DNA of 60,519 bases from Bacteroides gallinarum DSM 18171 = JCM 13658 (GTDB lineage Bacteria > Bacteroidota > Bacteroidia > Bacteroidales > Bacteroidaceae), in the NCBI RefSeq assembly GCF_000374365.1, contig NZ_KB894142.1, positions 1 through 60,519 of the forward strand, read 5' to 3'. The notes under the pieces were generated by a model. The model worked only from the letters and a program-made list of their open reading frames with translations, made no database searches and was not told the DNA's origin. The position numbers and the translations under genes are program-made. Below are positions 54,198-60,519 of this stretch, piece after piece. Numbering within the stretch: position 1 is the first letter of the stretch; every line of letters starts with the position of its first letter.

Positions 54198-54325
54198 TTA
54201 TGCGGCAGTAATAATATACATATTAATACGAGTTAGTAATCCTGTAGTTCTCATATGCTACGAGGAGGTATTAAAAGGTGCGTTTCGACAATGCATCTAC
54301 TGTAGTATATTATTGCTTAATCCAA
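54198..54325 (+). promoter_or_regulatory. tetQ translational attenuation leader
   Basis: The ~130-nt leader carries a tiny frame at its very beginning (ATG CGG CAG TAA, 54200-54211) and paired segments such as GTAG...CTAC (54244-54261) near the Shine-Dalgarno-like GAGGAGG (54262-54268). In CTnDOT, tetracycline is known to raise translation of the operon by making ribosomes stall on a 3-codon leader peptide and change the fold. The exact hairpins cannot be computed here. Confidence 0.75.
54200..54211 (+). CDS. tetQ leader peptide (MRQ)
   Basis: ATG CGG CAG TAA starts within a few bases of the transcription start and encodes Met-Arg-Gln. Length and place match the 3-residue leader peptide described for CTnDOT tetQ attenuation. 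Ribosome stalling here by tetracycline would free the tetQ ribosome-binding region. Confidence 0.7.
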   Translation: MRQ

Positions 54326-56251
54326 ATGAATATTATAAATTTAGGAATTCTTGCTCACATTGATGCAGGAAAAACTTCCGTAACCGAGAATCTGCTGTTT
54401 GCCAGTGGAGCAACGGAAAAGTGCGGCCGTGTGGATAATGGTGACACCATAACGGACTCTATGGATATAGAGAAACGTAGAGGAATTACTGTCCGGGCTT
54501 CTACGACATCTATTATCTGGAATGGAGTGAAATGCAATATCATTGACACTCCGGGACACATGGATTTTATTGCGGAAGTGGAGCGGACATTCAAAATGCT
54601 TGATGGAGCAGTCCTCATCTTATCCGCAAAGGAAGGCATACAAGCGCAGACAAAGTTGCTGTTCAGTACTTTACAAAAGCTGCAAATCCCGACAATTATA
54701 TTTATCAATAAGATTGACCGTGCCGGTGTGAATTTGGAGCGTTTGTATATGGATATAAAAACAAATCTGTCGCAAGATGTCCTGTTTATGCAAACTGTTG
54801 TCGATGGATCGGTTTATCCGGTTTGCTCCCAAACATATATAAAGGAAGAATACAAAGAATTTGTATGCAACCATGACGACGATATATTAGAACGATATTT
54901 GGCGGATAGCGAAATTTCACCGGCTGATTATTGGAATACGATAATCGCTCTTGTGGCAAAAGCCAAAGTCTATCCGGTGCTACATGGATCAGCAATGTTC
55001 AATATCGGTATCAATGAGTTGTTGGACGCCATTTCTTCTTTTATACTTCCTCCGGCATCAGTCTCAAACAGACTTTCAGCTTATCTCTATAAGATAGAGC
55101 ATGACCCCAAAGGGCATAAAAGAAGTTTTCTTAAAATAATTGACGGAAGTCTGAGACTTCGAGACGTTGTAAGAATCAACGATTCGGAAAAATTCATCAA
55201 GATTAAAAATCTAAAGACTATTTATCAGGGCAGAGAGATAAATGTTGATGAAGTGGGTGCCAATGATATCGCGATTGTAGAAGATATAGAAGATTTTCGA
55301 ATCGGAGATTATTTAGGTGCTAAACCTTGTTTGATTCAAGGATTATCTCATCAGCATCCCGCTCTCAAATCCTCCGTCCGGCCAAATAAGCCCGAAGAGA
55401 GAAGCAAGGTGATATCCGCTCTGAATACATTGTGGATTGAAGACCCGTCTTTGTCCTTTTCCATAAACTCATATAGTGATGAATTGGAAATCTCGTTATA
55501 TGGTTTGACCCAAAAGGAAATCATACAGACATTGCTGGAAGAACGATTTTCCGTAAAGGTCCATTTTGATGAGATCAAGACTATCTACAAAGAACGACCT
55601 ATAAAAAAGGTCAATAAGATTATTCAGATCGAAGTACCACCCAACCCTTACTGGGCCACAATAGGGCTGACTCTTGAACCCTTACCGTTAGGGGCAGGGT
55701 TGCAAATCGAAAGTGACATCTCCTATGGTTATCTGAACCATTCTTTTCAAAATGCCGTTTTTGAAGGGATTCGTATGTCTTGCCAATCTGGTTTACATGG
55801 ATGGGAAGTGACAGATCTGAAAGTAACTTTTACTCAAGCCGAGTATTATAGCCCGGTAAGTACACCTGCTGATTTCAGACAGCTGACCCCTTATGTCTTC
55901 AGGCTGGCTTTGCAACAGTCAGGTGTGGACATTCTCGAACCGATGCTCTGTTTTGAGTTGCAGATACCCCAAGTAGCGAGTTCCAAAGCTATTACAGATT
56001 TGCAAAAACTGATGTCTGAGATTGAAGACATCAGTTGTAATAATGAGTGGTGTCATATTAAAGGGAAAGTTCCATTAAATACAAGTAAAGACTATGCCTC
56101 AGAAGTAAGTTCGTACACTAAGGGCTTAGGCATTTTTATGGTTAAGCCATGTGGGTATCAAATAACAAAAGACGGTTATTCTGATAATATCCGCATGAAC
56201 GAAAAAGATAAACTTTTATTCATGTTCCAAAAATCAATGTCATTAAAATAA
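54326..56251 (+). CDS. tetQ: tetracycline resistance ribosomal protection protein Tet(Q)
   Basis: This 641-aa GTPase, related to EF-G, removes tetracycline from ribosomes. It has G1 AHIDAGKTS, switch [11 protein letters not shown]3 DTPGH and G4 NKID, followed by EF-G domains II-V. The sequence matches Tet(Q) essentially throughout as I remember it. An in-frame GTG at 54278, 10 bp after GAGGAGG, would make the 657-aa version sometimes annotated; the ATG at 54326 agrees with the ~130-nt leader reported for CTnDOT. Its stop overlaps the rteA start by 1 bp. Codons are AT-richer than the ICE backbone, showing a separate origin. Confidence 0.97.
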
Positions 56252-58569
56252 TGGAGCGGTCAGGAAATTTCTATAAGGCAATACGGTTGGGATATATACT
56301 TATCTCCATTCTTATCGGATGTATGGCATATAATAGCCTCTATGAATGGCAGGAGATAGAAGCATTAGAACTTGGCAATAAAAAAATAGACGAGCTCCGA
56401 AAAGAAATAAACAATATCAATATTCAAATGATAAAATTTTCTCTATTGGGTGAAACAATACTGGAATGGAACGATAAAGATATCGAGCATTACCATGCAC
56501 GGCGTATGGCAATGGACAGTATGCTCTGCCGTTTCAAGGCCACCTATCCAGCAGAGCGCATCGATAGTGTGCGCAGTCTTTTAGAGGATAAGGAACGACA
56601 GATGTTCCAGATAGTCCGGTTAATGGATGAACAACAATCTATTAACAAGAAGATAGCCAATCAAATTCCGGTTATTGTACAGAAAAGTGTGCAGGAACAG
56701 TCCAAAAAGCCAAAACGAAAAGGTTTCTTAGGCATATTCGGCAAAAAAAAGGAAGTAACTCCAGCAGTATCAACCACTATCCTTCATTCGGTCAATAGAA
56801 ACGTAATCAGCGAACAGAAAGTGCAGGATCGCCAATTGTCGGAACAAGCCGACAGCCTTGCAGCTCGTAATGCAGAACTTAACAGACAACTGCAAGAATT
56901 GATTTGCCAAATAGAAGAAAAGGTACAAACCGAACTGCAAAGCCGGGAAAACGAAATAGTTGCCATGCGTGAAAAGTCATTTATGCAAGTAGGCGGTTTA
57001 ATGGGATTCGTTCTTCTATTGTTGTTAATTTCCTACATCATCATACATCGTGATGCAAAAAGCATTAAACAATACAAGCACAAGACAACTGATTTGATAA
57101 GGCAACTGGAACAATCCGTACAACGGAACGAGGCACTGATAACGTCAAGGAAGAAGGCGGTACATACTATCACCCATGAACTGCGCACACCGCTGACAGC
57201 AATAACAGGCTATGCCGGACTGATACGGAAAGAACAGTGTGAGGATAAGTCCGGGCAGTATATCCAAAACATACTGCAATCCTCCGACCGTATGCGGGAT
57301 ATGCTTAACACTTTGCTTGACTTCTTCCGCCTGGACAACGGCAAGGAACAGCCCCGTCTGTCACCCTGCCGGATTTCAGCAATCACGCACACACTTGAAA
57401 CGGAGTTCATGCCTGTTGCCGTGAACAAAGGGCTGTCCTTGTCCGTGAAGACTGGACACGATGCCATTGTATTGACCGACAAAGAGCGAATAATACAAAT
57501 CGGGAATAACCTGCTGTCAAACGCTGTCAAGTTCACAGAAGAAGGCGGTGTTTCTTTGATTACTGAATATGATAATGGAGTTCTGACACTGGTCGTTGAA
57601 GATACAGGTACAGGCATGACAGAAGAGGAACAGAAACAAGCGTTCGGTGCGTTTGAACGTCTATCAAATGCCGCCGCAAAGGAGGGTTTCGGGCTTGGGC
57701 TTGCCATAATGCGTAATATTGTGTCGATGCTTGGCGGAACAATCCGTTTAGACAGCAAGAAAGGGAAAGGCAGTCGTTTCACAGTTGAAATTTCTATGCA
57801 GGAAGCTGAAGAACAGCTTGGATATACAAGCAATACACCTGTTTATCATAACAATAAATTCCATGATGTTGTCGCCATTGACAATGATGAGGTATTACTT
57901 CTGATGCTGAAAGAGATGTATTCCCAAGAAGGAATACACTGCGACACTTGCACCGATGCTGCGGCACTGATGGAAATGATACGCCAGAAAGAATACAGCC
58001 TGTTGCTGACAGACTTGAATATGCCCGATATAAACGGTTTCGAATTGCTGGAACTGTTGCGTTCGTCCAACGTGGGCAATTCACCAACAATCCCGGTGGT
58101 TGTGGCAACCGCTTCGGGCAGTTGTAACAAAGGGGAACTATTGGCAAAAGGCTTTGCCGGATGCCTGTTCAAACCGTTCTCCATATCGGAACTGATGGAG
58201 GTTTCCGACAGGTGTGCCATAAAAGCGACACCGGACGGGAAACCGGACTTTTCCGCCTTATTGTCCTATGGCAATGAAGCCGTCATGCTGGAAAAGTTGA
58301 TAACTGAAACAGAAAAGGAAATGCAGGCGGTACGGGATGCAGCAAAAGAAAAAGACCTGCAAAAGCTGGATTCCCTGATCCACCACCTGCGCAGTTCGTG
58401 GGAGGTGCTCCGTGCCGACCAACCGCTGAATGTACTTTACGGATTGCTTCGTGGCGATGCTCTCCCGGATGGTGAAGCGTTAAGCCATGCCGTGACTGCC
58501 GTGCTGGATAAGGGAGTGGAAATAATACGGTTGGCAGAAGAGGAAAGGAGAAAATACGAAGATGAATAA
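56251..58569 (+). CDS. rteA: hybrid sensor histidine kinase RteA
   Basis: This 772-aa two-component sensor has two transmembrane helices (ILISILIGCMAYN near 11-25; GFVLLLLLISYIII near 252-266) flanking a coiled-coil-rich periplasmic part. The kinase core has phospho-acceptor H309 in THELRTPLTAITGY, the N-box region NNLLSNAVKFTEEGG and G-box DTGTGMTEEE. It then has a receiver domain with D588 in LLTDLNMPD and a C-terminal Hpt-like segment SLIHHLRSSWEVL. It is the sensor of the CTnDOT tetracycline-induced excision cascade; expression is controlled through tetQ attenuation. It overlaps rteB by 8 bp. Confidence 0.95.
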   Translation: MERSGNFYKAIRLGYILISILIGCMAYNSLYEWQEIEALELGNKKIDELRKEINNINIQMIKFSLLGETILEWNDKDIEHYHARRMAMDSMLCRFKATYPAERIDSVRSLLEDKERQMFQIVRLMDEQQSINKKIANQIPVIVQKSVQEQSKKPKRKGFLGIFGKKKEVTPAVSTTILHSVNRNVISEQKVQDRQLSEQADSLAARNAELNRQLQELICQIEEKVQTELQSRENEIVAMREKSFMQVGGLMGFVLLLLLISYIIIHRDAKSIKQYKHKTTDLIRQLEQSVQRNEALITSRKKAVHTITHELRTPLTAITGYAGLIRKEQCEDKSGQYIQNILQSSDRMRDMLNTLLDFFRLDNGKEQPRLSPCRISAITHTLETEFMPVAVNKGLSLSVKTGHDAIVLTDKERIIQIGNNLLSNAVKFTEEGGVSLITEYDNGVLTLVVEDTGTGMTEEEQKQAFGAFERLSNAAAKEGFGLGLAIMRNIVSMLGGTIRLDSKKGKGSRFTVEISMQEAEEQLGYTSNTPVYHNNKFHDVVAIDNDEVLLLMLKEMYSQEGIHCDTCTDAAALMEMIRQKEYSLLLTDLNMPDINGFELLELLRSSNVGNSPTIPVVVATASGSCNKGELLAKGFAGCLFKPFSISELMEVSDRCAIKATPDGKPDFSALLSYGNEAVMLEKLITETEKEMQAVRDAAKEKDLQKLDSLIHHLRSSWEVLRADQPLNVLYGLLRGDALPDGEALSHAVTAVLDKGVEIIRLAEEERRKYEDE

Positions 58570-59884
58570 GACAAAAATAATTGTGGTGGAAGACAACATC
58601 GTGTATTGCGAATATGTCTGCAATATGCTGTCACGGGAGGGCTACCGCAATATGAAGGCTTACCACCTCTCAACCGCGAAGAAACATCTGCAACAGGCAA
58701 CAGATAATGATATCGTGGTTGCCGACCTGCGTCTGCCTGACGGCAGTGGCATAGACCTTTTGTGCTGGATGCGAAAGGAGGGAAAGATGCAGCCCTTCAT
58801 CATTATGACCGACTACGCCGAAGTTAATACCGCCGTGGAAAGCATGAAACTCGGCTCGATAGACTATATTCCCAAACAGCTTGTGGAGGATAAACTTGTC
58901 CCCCTGATCCGTTCCATACTGAAAGAACGTCAGGCAGGACAACGCCGTATGCCTATATTCGCCCGTGAAGGTTCCGCCTTTCAGAAAATCATGCACCGCA
59001 TAAGGCTGGTAGCCGCCACCGATATGAGCGTGATGATATTTGGTGAGAACGGCACGGGCAAGGAGCATATTGCCCACCTGTTGCATGACAAGAGCAAACG
59101 TGCAGGCAAGCCATTTGTGGCGGTGGACTACGGTTCACTCTCCAAAGAGCTTGCACCGTCGGCTTTCTTCGGACACGTCAAAGGTGCATTTACAGGTGCG
59201 GACAATGCCAAGAAAGGATATTTCCATGAGGCGGAAGGCGGCACGTTGTTTCTGGACGAGGTAGGAAACCTCGCGTTGGAAACCCAACAGATGTTGCTCC
59301 GTGCCATACAGGAGAGGCGGTATCGCCCGGTCGGAGACAAGGCAGACCGGAATTTCAATGTCCGCATCATCGCTGCTACCAATGAAGATTTGGAGGTATC
59401 GGTGAATGAAAAGCGTTTTCGGCAGGATCTTCTGTACCGCCTGCACGACTTCGGGATAACCGTTCCTCCGTTGCGTGACTGTCAAGAAGACATTATGCCG
59501 CTGGCAGAGTTCTTCCGTGATATGGCAAACAGAGAGCTGGAGTGTAGCGTGAGCGGGTTCAGTTCCGAAGCACGTAAAGCGTTGCTGACACACGCATGGC
59601 CGGGCAACGTGCGGGAACTTCGGCAGAAAGTTATGGGTGCTGTATTGCAGGCGCAGGAAGGTGTTGTCATGAAAGAGCATCTGGAACTTGCCGTGACGAA
59701 ACCGACCTCTACTGTCAGCTTCGCCTTGCGCAATGACGCGGAGGATAAGGAGCGGATATTGCGTGCGTTGAAACAGGCAAACGGCAACCGGAGTGTCGCC
59801 GCAGAACTGCTCGGCATAGGCAGGACAACACTATACAGCAAACTTGAAGAGTATGGACTTAAATATAAATTCAAGCAATCATAG
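58562..59884 (+). CDS. rteB: NtrC-type response regulator RteB
   Basis: This 440-aa protein has a receiver domain with phospho-acceptor D55 (VADLRLPDG) and an AAA+ sigma-54 interaction domain. The latter has Walker A GENGTGKEHIAH, the loop GAFTGADNAKKG and Walker B GGTLFLDEVGNL. The Fis-type HTH at the end is NRSVAAELLGIGRTTLYSKL. In CTnDOT it activates rteC transcription after signalling from RteA. rteC itself is not in the window. Its start lies inside the 3' end of rteA, so the pair is coupled. Confidence 0.96.
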   Translation: MNKTKIIVVEDNIVYCEYVCNMLSREGYRNMKAYHLSTAKKHLQQATDNDIVVADLRLPDGSGIDLLCWMRKEGKMQPFIIMTDYAEVNTAVESMKLGSIDYIPKQLVEDKLVPLIRSILKERQAGQRRMPIFAREGSAFQKIMHRIRLVAATDMSVMIFGENGTGKEHIAHLLHDKSKRAGKPFVAVDYGSLSKELAPSAFFGHVKGAFTGADNAKKGYFHEAEGGTLFLDEVGNLALETQQMLLRAIQERRYRPVGDKADRNFNVRIIAATNEDLEVSVNEKRFRQDLLYRLHDFGITVPPLRDCQEDIMPLAEFFRDMANRELECSVSGFSSEARKALLTHAWPGNVRELRQKVMGAVLQAQEGVVMKEHLELAVTKPTSTVSFALRNDAEDKERILRALKQANGNRSVAAELLGIGRTTLYSKLEEYGLKYKFKQS

Positions 59885-59906
59885 CCCGTAATTCACTGAA
59901 TTTGGC

Positions 59907-60137
59907 TATCTTTGCATAACATTTGAGAAAAACGGCGATTGGCAGGAGCTTTTCGCCGCCAACATATAGGATAAGACCGCAAGGCGTTTCAAGCGAAAAT
60001 CTGGTAAATTGGAACTACGGAGACGATTGCGTGATGCTTATGCTATGCTTACGCATAGCGTGCATTCACGTACTCTCCGTAAAGGCTTTACCAGAGCCAT
60101 CGCTTGAAGGTAGTGTGAATTGCACGCTACTTTTTTA
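59907..60137 (+). ncRNA. long structured RNA downstream of rteB, with own promoter box and terminator
   Basis: A -7 box TATCTTTG (59907-59914) is followed by a small hairpin GGCGA...TCGCC (59934-59957). A ~120-nt rod follows, with stems TTCAAGCG/CGCTTGAA (59988-59995 with 60101-60108), TCTGGTAAA/TTTACCAGA (60000-60008 with 60087-60095), ACGGAGA/TCTCCGT (60017-60023 with 60074-60080), CGTGA/TCACG (60030-60034 with 60066-60070) and GCTATGC/GCATAGC (60042-60048 with 60053-60059). A terminator GTAGTGTG/CACGCTAC (60110-60130) with T6 closes the unit. The order and nesting show selection for an RNA fold. No known RNA family is recognised. It may be a trans-acting RNA or a leader of the downstream DHFR-like stub. 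Confidence 0.65.
60110..60137 (+). terminator. terminator of the structured RNA
   Basis: GTAGTGTG (60110-60117), AATTG loop and CACGCTAC (60123-60130) form a stem with one mismatch, followed by TTTTTT. Confidence 0.75.
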
Positions 60138-60163
60138 CCCTTGCCTAACGAAAGGAAACGATT

Positions 60164-60304
60164 ATGGGTAAAGTTCAGATTCTCGCCGTACTGACGATGG
60201 ACGGATGTCTTTCTTCAGAGTTATATGATAAAGCACATCAGGATTTGTGCCTTGACCGTTGCGGTCTTGATGAAATCAGGAAGAAAGGGACATTCAGTAA
60301 ATAA
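60164..60304 (+). CDS. 46-aa DHFR/RibD-like N-terminal stub
   Basis: The frame encodes MGKVQILAVLTMDGCLSSEL and ends after a lysine-rich tail with TAA at 60302-60304. The start resembles the first strand and loop of dihydrofolate-reductase/RibD C-terminal-like proteins (V-x-I-L-A-V-L-T-x-D-G). A full member is ~180-200 aa, so this is truncated, and it is followed by a terminator and then a probable insertion sequence. It may be dead, or a short leader-type peptide. Confidence 0.45.
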   Translation: MGKVQILAVLTMDGCLSSELYDKAHQDLCLDRCGLDEIRKKGTFSK

Positions 60305-60313
60305 TATAAAATC

Positions 60314-60360
60314 AGCCAACTAATTCATACACAAAATATTGCGAATTAGCTGGCTTTTTT
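60314..60360 (+). terminator. terminator after the DHFR-like stub
   Basis: AGCCAACTAATTC (60314-60326) and GAATTAGCTGGCT (60343-60355) form a 13-bp stem with one mismatch, then TTTTTT. Confidence 0.75.
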
Positions 60361-60428
60361 GTATCTTTAGGTATTCCCCCGCAAATAAGGTTTGAAGGCC
60401 AAAACGGGGGAAATTCCCCGACTAAGAT

Positions 60429-60519
60429 ATGGCTAAGATACAAAATATTTCCGAAATTCACCCAACTTTGGGCTTCACAGAATTTGATGTTCTGGAAAAA
60501 TACCGCAAAAGTTTTAATG
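60429..60519 (+). CDS. probable transposase, N-terminus only (runs off window)
   Basis: The frame starts at ATG 60429 with MAKIQNISEIHPTLGFTEFD and is open to the window edge. The beginning resembles N-termini of Bacteroides IS transposases (a K-I-Q-x-I-S-E opening and an F-D-V-L-E-K-Y block). The upstream ~65 bp is GC-patchy with short palindromes and begins with TGTATCTTTA, a candidate IS end. Only 30 residues are visible, so the family cannot be fixed. Confidence 0.4.
   Translation, partial: MAKIQNISEIHPTLGFTEFDVLEKYRKSFN

Noticed and set aside
1..60519. CRISPR array or rRNA genes
   Set aside because: No regularly spaced identical repeats with unique spacers and no rRNA sequence were seen.

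Overview
The window looks like Bacteroides chromosomal DNA (Bacteroidales). Promoters carry the TAnnTTTG -7 box. Characteristic families include DUF4136, DUF4251, BT4734-type primase, GH43 clusters and a propeller-AraC regulator. A CTnDOT-type tetracycline-resistance ICE occupies the right third. The species cannot be fixed from what is visible.

Region 1 (1-10.85 kb) is an AT-rich accessory island with every gene on the minus strand. It carries two P4/D5-type SF3 helicases around a BT4734-like primase, a large inverted repeat between primase and helicase that could be an origin, a Gp37/Gp68 (DUF5131) protein, an unknown protein with faint ADP-ribosyltransferase-like features, and a ParB-like DGQHR protein. 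It also holds two overlapping unknown reading frames joined by an A8 run, a dead HipB-like antitoxin fragment, and an AAA ATPase with DUF4143 whose start lies next to a perfect 14-bp palindrome. It ends at a tRNA 3'-end-like sequence (10.80-10.85 kb). A diverged second copy lies at 15.78-15.83 kb, suggesting tandem integration scars.

Region 2 (11.2-15.2 kb) holds small envelope genes (a beta-barrel, a DUF4136 lipoprotein broken by one in-frame TGA, a DUF4251 protein) and two divergent AraC regulators.

Region 3 (15.8-27.4 kb) is a polysaccharide-use locus. A membrane sensor with a propeller, a Y_Y_Y domain and an AraC output, but no kinase, precedes a run of five secreted proteins: a TIM-barrel epimerase fused to a DUF1080 domain, then four different GH43 enzymes. 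No SusC/SusD pair is in view. The run ends in a nested palindrome array.

Region 4 (27.6-39.9 kb) is ordinary core genome: two MFS transporters, pheS, nth, pgk, a porin, a TPR protein, and a minus-strand run of nitroreductase, small membrane protein, DUF2520 protein, KdsC-like phosphatase and Maf.

Region 5 (39.94 kb to the end) is the left part of a CTnDOT/CTnERL-like ICE. The junction core GTAACTTTGC (minus strand, 39937-39946) lies in the nitroreductase promoter. Then come a 411-aa IntDOT-type integrase, small HTH genes, the excision operon xis2c-xis2d-orf3-exc, the small RNA rteR, DUF1896, a 1938-aa methylase-helicase, and the tetQ-rteA-rteB operon behind its 3-codon leader peptide. Downstream of rteB lie a strongly folded, apparently self-standing RNA gene, a 46-codon DHFR-like stub and the start of a probable transposase. 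rteC and the tra genes are not in the window. Known biology says tetracycline relieves translational attenuation of tetQ-rteA-rteB, RteB then turns on rteC, RteC turns on the excision operon, and RteR restrains transfer.
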